DNA of 64,000 nucleotides from Psychrobacter sp. Pi2-52 (GCF_904846705.1 NZ_CAJHBS010000004.1:62001-126000), one strand, 5' to 3'. Shown: positions 8,695 through 18,173, counted from the first letter of the stretch. Numbers and translations: made by a program. Notes: a model not told the origin generated them from the sequence alone.

Positions 8695-9297
8695 ATGGAA
8701 AACGTCAACCAGGCGGAGTTTTGGCAACAGCGTTATGAGAAGAACAGCATCGGTTGGGATATGGGGCAGGTATCACCACCGCTCAAAGCTTATATTGACC
8801 AGTTACCTGAGAGTACAAAAAATCAGGCGATACTAGTGCCAGGTGCAGGTAATGCTTATGAAGTGGGCTACTTATATGAGCAAGGTTTTACCAATGTCAC
8901 GCTGGTTGACTTTGCCCCTGCACCGATTGAGACGTTTGCAGAGCGCTATCCTGGTTTTCCTTCTGAACACCTGATCTGTGCGGATTTTTTTAGCTTGTCA
9001 GCTGAGCAGTATCAATTTGATTGGATACTAGAGCAGACGTTTTTTTGTGCGATTAATCCATTGCGACGTGATGAATACGTGCAGCAGATGGCGAGGTTGT
9101 TAAAGCCACAAGGTAAGCTGGTTGGATTGTTATTTGACACGGATTTTGGACGAGAAGAGCCACCATTCGGCGGCAGCAAGGAAGAGTACCAACAGCGTTT
9201 TCAAAGTCATTTTGATATCGATATTATGCAGCCCAGCTATAATTCACATCCAGCGCGGCAAGGTAGTGAGCTATTTATAAAGCTGCAAGTAAAGTAA
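8695..9297 (+). CDS. TPMT-family SAM-dependent methyltransferase
   Basis: This is a 200-residue cytoplasmic protein of the thiopurine S-methyltransferase superfamily. The N-terminus NQAEFWQQRYEKNSIGWDMG and the SAM-binding motif VPGAGNAYEVGYL (a GxG loop), followed by an acidic VTLVDFAP, are typical. Bacterial members methylate thiols and selenium or tellurium species, but the exact substrate cannot be told from sequence. Its last 23 bases overlap the 3' end of the convergent HD-hydrolase gene. Confidence 0.88.
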   Translation: MENVNQAEFWQQRYEKNSIGWDMGQVSPPLKAYIDQLPESTKNQAILVPGAGNAYEVGYLYEQGFTNVTLVDFAPAPIETFAERYPGFPSEHLICADFFSLSAEQYQFDWILEQTFFCAINPLRRDEYVQQMARLLKPQGKLVGLLFDTDFGREEPPFGGSKEEYQQRFQSHFDIDIMQPSYNSHPARQGSELFIKLQVK

Positions 9298-9946
9298 GCT
9301 CGCGCTTAATATTATCTCGAGCTTGCGTTTCTAACTGCTCATAGTAATGGTCAGTCAGATAGAGTTTGGGATGCGCTAGTAACCCTTGTAACACTGCAGT
9401 GCGCCCATCACGGTAGCTGTCATCGGCGACATGCGTATATTCTTTGCGTATCGCCTTTGCATACTGCTCATATGCAGACCACGGCGCGCCCAAGATACTT
9501 AAATCCACATCTAATAGATACGCAGTATCGTTATATTTGTCCCTGTCTACCAACATATCTATCTGATGATTAGCCGTCATCATAATGAGAACGTGAATCT
9601 GTTGGCATTGCTTTGTGCTTAGATAAGGGCCCAAAGCATCTATCGCAAACTCTGCACTTTTTAGCTCATTGTCGAAGCGTGTTGGGTCATATATCACATC
9701 ATGATAGTACAGTGCCAATGCAATGATATGTGGCTTAGCAAGATGGTGCTTAATATTCTCAAACTGTACCAATAACTGCTCAATATGATTGAGTGTATGA
9801 TAAGCACGTTGTGGTTCGCCGTAGCGCGACACGATATCTTGCCAAAGCCTATCTATTTGCTTTGGCAGGATATCGCTGGTCATAGCTGACAAATGCTGTG
9901 CAAAGCACTTGCCAAGCTCATCATGCTTATTTGAGACAGTTTTCAT
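9275..9946 (-). CDS. HD-superfamily predicted metal-dependent hydrolase
   Basis: This is a 223-residue protein with the pattern of the HD-hydrolase family often annotated as predicted metal-dependent HD superfamily hydrolase: RYGEPQRAYHTLNHIEQLL, then ALALYYHDVIYDP with the paired His-Asp, then NELKSAEFA. The physiological substrate is unknown. It converges with and slightly overlaps the methyltransferase gene. The start at 9946 has only a weak ribosome site. Confidence 0.82.
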   Translation of the reverse strand: MKTVSNKHDELGKCFAQHLSAMTSDILPKQIDRLWQDIVSRYGEPQRAYHTLNHIEQLLVQFENIKHHLAKPHIIALALYYHDVIYDPTRFDNELKSAEFAIDALGPYLSTKQCQQIHVLIMMTANHQIDMLVDRDKYNDTAYLLDVDLSILGAPWSAYEQYAKAIRKEYTHVADDSYRDGRTAVLQGLLAHPKLYLTDHYYEQLETQARDNIKRELTLLAAL

Positions 9947-9986
9947 ATGTCATTTTTTCACTATGCACATGGTAAAAATGGTTTGA

Positions 9987-10898
9987 TTATTCTTTATTAG
10001 CTACCGCATCTTTAAATGCTTTATTAAACACCTCACCAAGCAAGCTAACATCATCGACACGCGCATAGTTCAGACGGGTGACAAAGGCAATATGGCGATG
10101 CGGCCCTTCTTCAGCTAGTGGTATGGCGACGGCATTCTGGTTTTGCAGGTGTAGCTGATCGAGCGCCATTTCAGGCACTAGCGTTGTGCCCATATTGGCA
10201 AGTGCCATTTGAATCAAAGTATTTAAACTGGCATCTGAGAAGCTTGATTTCATTTGTGCGCGGTCGAAATGACAAACAGACAGGGTCTGGTCAGTTAGGC
10301 AGTGTCCTTCACCAAGTAGCATGAGGTTGGCAGTTGCCAGTTCGTCAGCATTGATGGTCTCAAGCTTGGCATGTATGTCATCTTTTGGAAATACAGCAAA
10401 GAAGTCTTCACTCCAAAACTCAAAACTGTGTAGCCCATCTACCGCATAAGGTAGCGCAATAATAGCGGTGTCGATATGACCGTAGCGTACCTGTTCAAGC
10501 AAACGCTCTGTCTGTTGTTCGACGATGGTCATACGGAACTCTGGATATTGTGCACGCAGCGCAGGCAGTACTTTTGGCAGCAAATAAGGCGCAATCGTCG
10601 GAATGATACCGACAGTCATGGGATAGGCAAGCGGCGTCTGATGGCTATGAGCACGCGTGGTCAAATCGCTGACCTCAGAAAACACTCGCTGCGCCCGTGT
10701 GAGGATGTCTTGACCGATAGGGGTAATCAATACCTGTTTATTGTTGCGCTCAAAAATCTGAGTATCTAGCTGTTTTTCTAATTCTGCGATACCCAAACTT
10801 AGTGCAGATTGCGAGATATTGCAATCTTCAGCCGCACGTTTAAAATGACGATGTTTGGCGACGGCTAGGGCAAACTCAAGTTGTCGTAAAGTAATCAT
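9987..10898 (-). CDS. oxyR: OxyR peroxide-sensing LysR-type regulator
   Basis: This is a 303-residue LysR-family protein with an N-terminal winged helix-turn-helix (TLRQLEFALAVAKHRHFKRAA, then SQSALSLGIAELE). The redox pair is C200 in GEGHCLTDQ and C209, at the spacing of the OxyR disulfide switch (Cys199/Cys208 in E. coli). That motif and the divergent ahpC neighbour identify it as OxyR rather than a generic LysR protein. A good ribosome site (agagaggt) precedes the ATG. The 268-base intergenic region to ahpC contains several ATAG half-sites (for example near 11063 and 11075), but I could not assign a full OxyR operator. Confidence 0.93.
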   Translation of the reverse strand: MITLRQLEFALAVAKHRHFKRAAEDCNISQSALSLGIAELEKQLDTQIFERNNKQVLITPIGQDILTRAQRVFSEVSDLTTRAHSHQTPLAYPMTVGIIPTIAPYLLPKVLPALRAQYPEFRMTIVEQQTERLLEQVRYGHIDTAIIALPYAVDGLHSFEFWSEDFFAVFPKDDIHAKLETINADELATANLMLLGEGHCLTDQTLSVCHFDRAQMKSSFSDASLNTLIQMALANMGTTLVPEMALDQLHLQNQNAVAIPLAEEGPHRHIAFVTRLNYARVDDVSLLGEVFNKAFKDAVANKE

Positions 10899-11166
10899 AA
10901 AACCTCTCTGTTAGTGGGTTTTTAATGCAATTTATTATGTTTGGTCAACCTTTATAAGGTAGCAAATTACCAATTGAGCACCAATGATAAAATGTAGAGA
11001 TAATAGTTTAACAAGTTTAATAAAACAAAACATCACATTAAAAACTTTTAACTGGATTAACCATAGAATTCGCGTATAGTTTGTCAGGTAGCCCAGAGAG
11101 CTAGAGGGCTAATTGAAAAAACCATATAATTAATTTCCAATTTACTTAACTATAGAGGAGCCAACC

Positions 11167-11733
11167 ATGGCGTCTATCATCAATCAAGAAATCCCAGAAT
11201 TTTCAGCAGATGCATACGTAAACGGTGAGTTCAAAACCATCACTTCAGAAGACGTAAAAGGCAACTGGGCGATTTTCCTATTTTACCCAGCTGATTTCAC
11301 GTTCGTTTGCCCAACTGAGCTAGAAGACATGGCCTCTCATTATGACGAGCTAAAAGGTCTTGGTGTTGAAGTATACTCAGTATCTACTGACACGCATTTC
11401 ACGCACAAAGCATGGCATGATTCTTCAGAAGCTATCGGTAAAGTACAATACCCAATGATCGGCGATCCTACTGGTAAAATCACTCGTGGCTTCAACGTCA
11501 TGATTGAAGAAGCAGGTTTGGCTGAGCGCGGTACATTCTTAGTAGATCCTGATGGCTTGATCCAAGTCGCTGAAATCCATGCTGGCGGTATCGGCCGTAG
11601 CGCGAAAGATATGCTACGTAAAGTGAAAGCAGCACAGTATGTTCGCGAAAACGATGGCGAAGTTTGCCCAGCAGCTTGGGAACAAGGCGGCGACACATTA
11701 AAGCCAAGTCTTGACCTAGTTGGTAAAATCTAA
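11167..11733 (+). CDS. ahpC: Alkyl hydroperoxide reductase peroxiredoxin AhpC
   Basis: This is a 188-residue typical 2-Cys peroxiredoxin that reduces hydrogen peroxide and organic hydroperoxides in the cytoplasm. The peroxidatic cysteine is C48 in [10 protein letters not shown] and the resolving cysteine is C167 in [12 protein letters not shown]; both are intact and the length is normal. The start follows a strong gaggag ribosome site. Its reductase AhpF is encoded 0.9 kb downstream, and OxyR is divergently upstream, so peroxide induction is expected. It has its own terminator. Confidence 0.97.
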   Translation: MASIINQEIPEFSADAYVNGEFKTITSEDVKGNWAIFLFYPADFTFVCPTELEDMASHYDELKGLGVEVYSVSTDTHFTHKAWHDSSEAIGKVQYPMIGDPTGKITRGFNVMIEEAGLAERGTFLVDPDGLIQVAEIHAGGIGRSAKDMLRKVKAAQYVRENDGEVCPAAWEQGGDTLKPSLDLVGKI

Positions 11734-11803
11734 GTAGATATTTTATACTTAGATAAAAGTAGCGCTGTATCTTAAACGTCTGATTTAAGTCAGTGCTACA
11801 AAT

Positions 11804-11839
11804 AAAGACCCCATTAACATAAGTTGATGGGGTCTTTTT
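11804..11839 (+). terminator. Rho-independent terminator after ahpC
   Basis: The stem aaagaccccat / atggggtcttt (11804-11814 with 11827-11837) runs into a T-tract. It separates ahpC from the genes downstream. Confidence 0.92.
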
Positions 11840-11903
11840 ACGTCTTAAGCATAGATATTGTTAGTATTATTTTTTCAGCATATCTCTAAGTATAAACGCA
11901 ATA

Positions 11904-11947
11904 TTAAGCGCGAGACTATGCTTTATTAAGCGCGAGACTGTGCTTTA
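11904..11947. repeat. 22-bp tandem duplication at the 3' end of the YdcH-like gene
   Basis: Two head-to-tail copies (11904-11925 and 11926-11947) differ at one base. The second copy carries the last seven codons and stop of the minus-strand YdcH-like gene, and the first lies just beyond that stop. It looks like a recent local duplication. Confidence 0.85.
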
Positions 11948-12174
11948 TTTTTATCAATGGTTTTATAAATCTCGTCTTTGAGTTGTAGCTTTCGTCGTTT
12001 CATCTGTTCGATTTCTTCGTCGCGACTGGCATGCTTGACCACATCGTTTTCAAGCTTATTAATTTGCCTATCTAGAGTCGTATGCTCGTCAAAGATACTC
12101 GCAAAATGCGTGTCCTTTTGCTTGAGCTCATCGATAATATCACTGTGATCTTGCCATGTGTCTGTCATTGTCAT
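11926..12174 (-). CDS. YdcH-family small coiled-coil protein (DUF465)
   Basis: This 82-residue protein is highly charged and predicted helical. The DUF465 pattern is FASIFDEHTTLDRQINKLE, then a gap, then EIEQMKRRKLQLKDEI. The family is small, cytoplasmic and of unknown function. An aaggatg ribosome site precedes the ATG. It lies between ahpC and ahpF on the opposite strand, so ahpC and ahpF cannot form one simple operon here. Confidence 0.88.
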   Translation of the reverse strand: MTMTDTWQDHSDIIDELKQKDTHFASIFDEHTTLDRQINKLENDVVKHASRDEEIEQMKRRKLQLKDEIYKTIDKNKAQSRA

Positions 12175-12613
12175 GTTGTCATCCTTGTTATTTAGTGCAA
12201 GCTTAGAATAAGCGTAAGCACGTTATGGTTAAGACGCTTATGATGGTGAGATTTTTTTTGGAAGGGGTGAACGTTTAATGGTAATAAAGATAGCTACTTC
12301 ACGATATTGATAATGCATATTGCTATCAATACCATTCGATTGTAGCGAAAAAATAGACCATGTACCATCACTATCATTTGTTTGTGTATTTGTATTTAAT
12401 TATTTAAAGCAATAAACGATTGGTTTTATAAAACATAAAGTTTGAGTTTCTCAGCTTGCCGAAACTCGCTAAACGCTTGATAATAGACACATCAAAGGGC
12501 AAGAGCCCACTATATATAACCTTTTATACAAAATTATCGACGCCAACTATTTCATATTTAGACGCGTAGCATGACAGCTGCCGTTACATATTCAGTCATA
12601 ATGAGGAACAAAC
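12175..12613. other. Intergenic region upstream of ahpF
   Basis: This 439-base AT-rich region has no gene. It must hold the ahpF promoter. An inverted repeat with arms tattgata (12305-12312) and tatcaata (12324-12331) is present. Its spacing does not match the standard OxyR site, so its role is open. Confidence 0.6.
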
Positions 12614-14191
12614 ATGATAGATCAAAATTTATTAGATGCCGTTAAGAGCTATAGCGAAAACATGACACGTCCAATTACCTTTGTATTAGGTAATGGTACG
12701 CATGCAAAACGTGCAGAATTGGTAGATTTTTTGACCAAGATTGCTGGAACGACAGACAAAATCAACTTCGATGCAGAAGCAACTGACGATAGTTTGCCAA
12801 GTGCGATTAGTTTCAAAGTAGTCAGTCACATTGATGGCGCATCAGTTGATACTGGTATCGTATTTAGCGGTATCCCAGGTGGTCATGAGTTTACGTCATT
12901 GATTTTGGCGATTCTGCAAGCGGGCGGTCATACGCTAAAGTTGGATGAAGGTATCCAAAAGCTAGTTAAGCGCTTTAATAAGCCATTACAGTTCCAGACC
13001 TACGTGTCATTGTCATGCCATAGCTGCCCAGAAGTTGTTCAAGCATTGAACCAGTTTGCGCTACTAAACGATGGTATCAGTAATGAAATGATTGATGGTG
13101 CATTGTTCCAAGAGCAAGTAGAAGCAAATAAAATCCAAGGCGTACCAGCTGTGTTTTTGAACGGTAAGCCATTTGCTAACGGCCTAATCGACACTGCTAA
13201 ATTGATCGGAAAATTGCAAGAGCAGTTCCCTGACTTATTGTCAGAAGTAGAAGACGATGCTGAGCAATTAGAGCAGCAAGACGTTACTATCATCGGTGCT
13301 GGCCCTGCAGGTGTGGCTGCTGCTATTTATACAGCGCGTAAAGGCTTAAAAGTTACAATGGTCGCTGACCGTATCGGTGGACAGGTGAAAGACACGCAAG
13401 ATATCGAAAACTTGATTTCAGTGCCGCTAACCAATGGTACAGATTTATCGACCAACTTTGTTAAGCACTTGGCCGAATACAACATCACGTTAAAAGAGCA
13501 TGTGAGCGTCAAAGAAATTGGCGAGACTGAAGAAGAGAACTACAGTATCCACCTAAACACTGGTGAGACATTTAATACTCGTAGTATTATCTTGGCGACA
13601 GGTGCTCAGTGGAGAAAGCTTGGTGTACCGGGTGAGGAAGAAAATATCGGTAAGGGCGTGGCTTTCTGTGCACATTGTGATGGCCCATTCTTCAAGGGTA
13701 AAGACATCTCAGTGATCGGCGGTGGTAACTCAGGCGTTGAGGCAGCACTAGATTTGGCAGGTATCGTCAATCACGTTACTGTACTCGAGTTCGCTGACGA
13801 GTTAAAAGCTGACCAAGTACTGATCACCAAAGCTAAAGAAAAAACCAACATCGAGTTTATTACGGGTGCAGCGACGCAAGAGATCAAAGCGACTGATGGC
13901 AAAGTATCGTCTATCGTCTACCAAGATCGCAGCACAGGTGAGACTCATGAGCGTGATTTATCAGGGGTATTTGTACAGATTGGTTTAGTACCAAACACCG
14001 GATTCATCAAAGGCTTCGTTGATCTAAACCGCTTTGGTGAGATCGAAATCGATGAGCGCTGCCGTACAGATCGTAAAGGTATCTTCGCTTGTGGTGATGT
14101 AACCACCGTACCATTTAAGCAGATTAACATTGCGATGGGTGAAGGTAGTAAAGCAGCATTGTCAGCGTTTGAATACCTAGTCATGCAGTAA
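12614..14191 (+). CDS. ahpF: Alkyl hydroperoxide reductase subunit F
   Basis: This is a 525-residue flavoprotein that passes electrons from NADH to AhpC. The N-terminal tandem thioredoxin-like domain has C135-H-S-C138. The C-terminal thioredoxin-reductase-like part has the FAD motif GAGPAGVAAAIYTARKG, the redox centre C352-A-H-C355-DG, the second dinucleotide fold GGGNSGVEAA and a C-terminal ACGDVT flavin motif. Length and motifs are complete. A gaggaac ribosome site precedes the start. It has its own leader and terminator and functionally pairs with ahpC upstream. Confidence 0.97.
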   Translation: MIDQNLLDAVKSYSENMTRPITFVLGNGTHAKRAELVDFLTKIAGTTDKINFDAEATDDSLPSAISFKVVSHIDGASVDTGIVFSGIPGGHEFTSLILAILQAGGHTLKLDEGIQKLVKRFNKPLQFQTYVSLSCHSCPEVVQALNQFALLNDGISNEMIDGALFQEQVEANKIQGVPAVFLNGKPFANGLIDTAKLIGKLQEQFPDLLSEVEDDAEQLEQQDVTIIGAGPAGVAAAIYTARKGLKVTMVADRIGGQVKDTQDIENLISVPLTNGTDLSTNFVKHLAEYNITLKEHVSVKEIGETEEENYSIHLNTGETFNTRSIILATGAQWRKLGVPGEEENIGKGVAFCAHCDGPFFKGKDISVIGGGNSGVEAALDLAGIVNHVTVLEFADELKADQVLITKAKEKTNIEFITGAATQEIKATDGKVSSIVYQDRSTGETHERDLSGVFVQIGLVPNTGFIKGFVDLNRFGEIEIDERCRTDRKGIFACGDVTTVPFKQINIAMGEGSKAALSAFEYLVMQ

Positions 14192-14220
14192 GCTGTTCGG
14201 TTTAGTTTCAGTATAAAAGG

Positions 14221-14245
14221 CCACCTCGGTTGAGGTGGTTTTTTT
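14221..14245 (+). terminator. Rho-independent terminator after ahpF
   Basis: The stem ccacctc / gaggtgg with a four-base loop is followed by seven T. Confidence 0.92.
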
Positions 14246-14448
14246 GTGCTATTGCATAAATATGTCTATATAAAAAATCCTGATATTTAGAAAATGGACT
14301 CTTAAGTAAACAAATAACGCGATTTTACTCAGAAAATATCAGTATTTACGTTACAAATTCGACATTTGCATTACAAACTGGTGTTGTCGATGCAATAATG
14401 TATGCAATAAAACCTAACATAGCGTCATGAACTATAAGGAAAGTAGGC

Positions 14449-15897
14449 ATGGAATACATTGAAGCTTTTTTTGCCCTAGTCGGGGATCTAACGTGGGGCT
14501 GGGCGCTCGTGCCTATGCTAATTATCTTTGGTTTATTATTTACTATTGTAGGTAGGTTCGCTCAGTTTAGATATTTTAAACGTATGTTCCGTGTGTTCAA
14601 AACGGATGAAGTAGGAGACGACGGGATTTCTGCCCGTCAGGCGTTGCTCGTTTCTATCGGTGGACGTGTAGGCGGCGGTAACATTGCTGGTGTTGCGGTT
14701 GCCATCTCTTTAGGAGGACCGGGAGCGGTATTCTGGATGTGGGTTGTGGCCTTAATTGGCATGATGACCAGTATTGTCGAGTGTAGCTTAGCGCAGCTTT
14801 ATAAGCGTAGAGATAATGATGGTAACTTTCGCGGTGGCCCTGCGACGTATATTTTACATGGGTTAGGTAAAGACTATCGCTGGCTCGCCGTCATCTATGC
14901 GATCTCGTTACTACTGTCTTTTTCTATCGGGTTTGTGGCGTTCCAGGGCAACACAGTAGCAGGCTCAGCGCTTGAAAGCTTTGGGATTGACCGCTGGATA
15001 ACGGGTCTGGTTCTGGTGATTGCAGGTGGATTTATTGTCTTTGGCGGTATTCAGCGCATTGCAAAAGTAGCCGACGTTGTCATTCCTGTTATGGCATTAA
15101 TCTATATCAGTATGGCACTTATTATTATTGCATTTAACTTTACAGAACTGCCTGCACTGATGGTAATGATTGTCAAAAATGCTTTTGGCATTGAATCTGT
15201 CGTGGGCGGTGGTATTGGTGTGGCGATTGAGCAAGGCATGAAGCGTGGTTTATTCTCTAATGAAGCAGGTTTGGGTTCTGCACCTAATATTGCCGCCACT
15301 GCTTACGCTACTCATCCTGTTAGTCAAGGTATCTCGCAGTCACTGTCTGTGTTTATTGATACGATAATCGTATGTAGTGCCACCGCATTTATGATTTTAC
15401 TGAGCGGCGTGTATCAACCAGGTGCTGAAGTCGATGGTATTGTACTGGCACAGCAGGCGCTAACGACCCAGCTTGGGGATTGGGCGCAGTATATTCTGAC
15501 CATATCGATATTGTTATTTGCCCTAAGCTCTATCATGTATAACTATTATATGGGTGAAAATGCCATTAATTTCTTGATCAAAAAGAATATCAAAATGGCG
15601 ACTCTGATTTTGCGAATTGTTGTGATTGCGGTATTATTCTTGGGCGCAGTGGCTCCTGCAGCAACCGCAGTGTTCTTCTTTGCTGATCCGTTGATGGGCG
15701 TGCTAGCGCTAGCAAACTTATTGGCCTTGATAATGTTATTTCCGCGAGCTAAGCGTCTACTTGACGACTTTGCAAGTCAGTTAAAATCAGGGATTAAAGA
15801 GCCGTTGTTCGATGCGCAAGAGTATGAAAAACTGGATCTTGATCTGAGCGCATGGGGCAAAAAAGCGGTAAAAGAGGCATTAGACCAAAAACAATAG
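14449..15897 (+). CDS. Alanine/glycine:cation symporter (AGCS family)
   Basis: This is a 482-residue polytopic inner-membrane protein with about ten or eleven hydrophobic segments. It shows the AGCS signatures ISARQALLVSIGGRVGGGNIAG near the N-terminus and KRGLFSNEAGLGSAPN in the middle. Family members import alanine or glycine with sodium. The upstream 257 bases contain no recognisable glycine riboswitch. A single-gene unit is likely, since terminators flank it. The exact amino-acid specificity is not predictable here. Confidence 0.93.
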   Translation: MEYIEAFFALVGDLTWGWALVPMLIIFGLLFTIVGRFAQFRYFKRMFRVFKTDEVGDDGISARQALLVSIGGRVGGGNIAGVAVAISLGGPGAVFWMWVVALIGMMTSIVECSLAQLYKRRDNDGNFRGGPATYILHGLGKDYRWLAVIYAISLLLSFSIGFVAFQGNTVAGSALESFGIDRWITGLVLVIAGGFIVFGGIQRIAKVADVVIPVMALIYISMALIIIAFNFTELPALMVMIVKNAFGIESVVGGGIGVAIEQGMKRGLFSNEAGLGSAPNIAATAYATHPVSQGISQSLSVFIDTIIVCSATAFMILLSGVYQPGAEVDGIVLAQQALTTQLGDWAQYILTISILLFALSSIMYNYYMGENAINFLIKKNIKMATLILRIVVIAVLFLGAVAPAATAVFFFADPLMGVLALANLLALIMLFPRAKRLLDDFASQLKSGIKEPLFDAQEYEKLDLDLSAWGKKAVKEALDQKQ

Positions 15898-15925
15898 TAA
15901 CCGTACGCTTTACTTGTCATGAAAG

Positions 15926-15961
15926 AAAAAACCACTTTAACTGAGTTGAAGTGGTTTTTTT
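15926..15961. terminator. Bidirectional rho-independent terminator
   Basis: The hairpin with arms aaaaaaccactt and aagtggtttttt has A and T tracts on both sides. It serves the symporter gene and the convergent GST gene. Confidence 0.9.
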
Positions 15962-15981
15962 ATGCAAGATATTATTTATGC

Positions 15982-16743
15982 CTAAAATGAATGGTTATTC
16001 GCCAATACGCCAGCTATCGACATGATCTCGCCTGCTTCATCTTCTTCAATAATACGAGTCTCTGTCAGTGCTGATTGTTGCCACGCTTGTATGTGTGGAT
16101 GATTTAGCATGGTTTGGCAATACTGCTTGGTCAGTGGCTGCAAAGTAATATTGGATGCATCAGCATAAGTCTGTAATCGCAGCACCACTGGAGCAAAAAA
16201 CACGTCAGCTGCTGTGAAATCTTCGAATAAGAAACTGTCTGCTGAGCGATTTTTTAAACAATCGGCAAAGATGTCTTCGATACGAGCGATATCTACTAAG
16301 CAAGCACTACTTGGTTGTATCTTAGCCGTTGCTCGTATATTCATCGGCATCTCGTTACGAATACCTGTCAATCCTGAATGCATCTCAGCCACGATGCTTT
16401 GGCAATAGGCGCTATTTATTCTACTTTGGTTATTATTCTGTTTTTTAGCGTTAGATTTATCAATACCTGTCCAAATATCAATATCCGTAAAGTACTCATT
16501 GACATGCATAGCAATCGCTAAGGTGTCCCAAACGGTTACTTTATTATCTTTTTCACCATAGACTAAAATAGGTACTTTACCCGTTGGTGAATGCGTTTCG
16601 AGCGTTGGACGTGCTGATGGGTGAAACAATTCAATAAGTTGCTCATCAAAATCAACATTGAATGCTTTGAGCAATAGCCACGCTCGTAGCGACCAAGATG
16701 AGTAGTTCTTATTACCAATAATTAATAGCGGTTTTTGCATCAT
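15982..16743 (-). CDS. Glutathione S-transferase family protein
   Basis: This is a 253-residue protein with the thioredoxin-like GST N-terminal domain (LLIIGNKNYSSWSLRAWLLL, then SPTGKVPILV, in which Val-Pro is the cis-Pro glutathione-binding position) and a helical C-terminal domain. Two adjacent ATGs (16743 and 16740) follow a tagga ribosome site. Some relatives are called maleylacetoacetate-isomerase-like or YfcF-like, but no specific substrate can be assigned. An insertion of Asn/Gln-rich sequence lies around residues 95-106. Confidence 0.85.
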   Translation of the reverse strand: MMQKPLLIIGNKNYSSWSLRAWLLLKAFNVDFDEQLIELFHPSARPTLETHSPTGKVPILVYGEKDNKVTVWDTLAIAMHVNEYFTDIDIWTGIDKSNAKKQNNNQSRINSAYCQSIVAEMHSGLTGIRNEMPMNIRATAKIQPSSACLVDIARIEDIFADCLKNRSADSFLFEDFTAADVFFAPVVLRLQTYADASNITLQPLTKQYCQTMLNHPHIQAWQQSALTETRIIEEDEAGEIMSIAGVLANNHSF

Positions 16744-16855
16744 AGAGTCCTATTAAGCGATAACAGTAGCATTTTATTATGTACTCAATGTTGAGCATTG
16801 ACCAGTCTATAACCCGAGCTATATTTCTATCATGTAAATCCTATTCCGAAATAAA

Positions 16856-16880
16856 TGCCCATCTAATATTTAGACGGGCA
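16856..16880 (-). terminator. Weak terminator-like hairpin after the BASS transporter
   Basis: On the minus strand a hairpin (tgcccgtctaa with its partner, one mismatch) is followed by tttattt. It lies just beyond the transporter stop. Confidence 0.45.
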
Positions 16881-16902
16881 CTTATTTAGACGAGCACTTA
16901 TT
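16871..16902. repeat. 16-bp tandem repeat (two copies, one mismatch)
   Basis: tagacgggcacttatt (16871-16886) is followed directly by tagacgagcacttatt. It overlaps the hairpin after the BASS transporter gene and has no evident function. Confidence 0.75.
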
Positions 16903-16938
16903 GAGAAGGGCTATTTTTATTTCTCGTACTTACTACAA

Positions 16939-17796
16939 TCAGTTTTTGTTTTTGATTAGGAAAATAACGGGCAGCGCAACGACATACATCAGCACACCGT
17001 ACAAAGCAGCAGGCAGCGCGATAACGGGCAGTGTGCTCACACCCATGATGATAGGGGCTAAGGTAATAGCCGTTGTACTATTTTGGATACTGGTTTCTAT
17101 CGAGATGGTTTTGGTATCAAACCAGCTGAGCTTTAGGACTCTAGAGATCAAGATACTAATAGCGAATAAAATAGCAATGATAAAGATTAGCTCTAAACCA
17201 ATTTGAGTGAACTGTGATTGTAGTAGTTGCCAGTTAGAGGCAATAGCAGCAAAGACAATTAAGACAAAAAACACGCTGGCCAAGCCGTTTAGAAGACTGC
17301 TGCGACGTACCATAAAGTCAGTAAATTTGTGGCGAGCAAGCATACCAAGAGATACTGGCAATGTGGTCAATAAGAACATGACTAGGCCAATCTTTATCGC
17401 GCTAATAGAGTTCGCCTGATCTTTCATAAAATGATCAAAAGCCAACGTAATTAAGATAGGCAATGTAATGACCGATAGTATGCTGACCACACCAGTCAAT
17501 GCGATAGAGAGCGCGACATTTCCTTTGGCATAGTAGGTCAACATGTTGCTAGTGACGCCACCGGGGCAAAAGCTAATTAGCATAATCCCAAAAGCAATCG
17601 CTGGTGGCGGAGCCGTCACTAACACGATTGCCAGCGCAACCAACGGTACCAACACAACTTGATTGATTAAGCCAACAAAGAACGCTTTTGGATATTTGGC
17701 AATGACCTTAAAATCACTAAGTTTTAGCCCTGCTCCTAGAGTGAACATAATGTAGGCAAGGGCTAGTGGCAGCAATGCTAGCGCGGTATTATTCAT
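16939..17796 (-). CDS. Bile acid/arsenite:sodium symporter-like protein (BASS superfamily)
   Basis: This is a 285-residue inner-membrane protein with about nine or ten hydrophobic segments. The family motif region FGIMLISFCPGGVTSNMLTYYAKGNVALS is typical of the bile acid:sodium symporter superfamily. The start is placed at ATG 17796 (behind aaggaatg) rather than the TTG one codon earlier. Bacterial members transport diverse organic anions, and specificity is unknown. It is a single gene with no obvious functional neighbours. Confidence 0.88.
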   Translation of the reverse strand: MNNTALALLPLALAYIMFTLGAGLKLSDFKVIAKYPKAFFVGLINQVVLVPLVALAIVLVTAPPPAIAFGIMLISFCPGGVTSNMLTYYAKGNVALSIALTGVVSILSVITLPILITLAFDHFMKDQANSISAIKIGLVMFLLTTLPVSLGMLARHKFTDFMVRRSSLLNGLASVFFVLIVFAAIASNWQLLQSQFTQIGLELIFIIAILFAISILISRVLKLSWFDTKTISIETSIQNSTTAITLAPIIMGVSTLPVIALPAALYGVLMYVVALPVIFLIKNKN

Positions 17797-18173
17797 CAAA
17801 CATTCCTTGTAAAACTAAAATGCCATATCAAGATGGCGTTTTGAAAGTAAATAGCAGCGGGGCAACCTTGTCACCATGCAGCCGCTCACATTCCATGTGT
17901 TTTGGTATTTAATTGTCTAGCTAATGAGGTGCCTTAACCACTAAGCCAGATCAAGTCTATCAAATGATAATAGCGGTATTACGCTCGTATAGTAACCCAC
18001 TTGTCGTGATTATTGAGGTTGTTGGAAGCTATCGGGAGGTGATTAGGCAGTGACTAGGTAGTGATTGAGTTGTTTGTGGCTAATGACACTTTGAGCATAA
18101 TGATACGCACAGTAAAAAGCCCACAAGATTCTGTGGGCTAAATACGCTAACTTTCTAGTCTACTTATGCTGCA
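17797..18173. other. Intergenic region between BASS and TIGR01244 genes
   Basis: This 377-base stretch has no convincing gene. It holds the BASS ribosome site at one end and the terminator of the sulfurtransferase-like genes at the other. The direct repeat cagtgactaggtagtgattga near 18048-18068 is minor. Confidence 0.6.
18113..18139 (-). terminator. Terminator of the sulfur cluster's minus-strand genes
   Basis: On the minus strand the stem agcccaca / tgtgggct is followed by five T. It lies 35 bases past the stop at 18174. Confidence 0.88.

Noticed and set aside
12305-12331. OxyR operator upstream of ahpF
   Set aside because: The inverted arms tattgata/tatcaata do not follow the spacing of OxyR half-sites.
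14192-14448. Glycine riboswitch before the AGCS symporter
   Set aside because: No glycine-aptamer core pattern was seen; the region is short and AT-rich.
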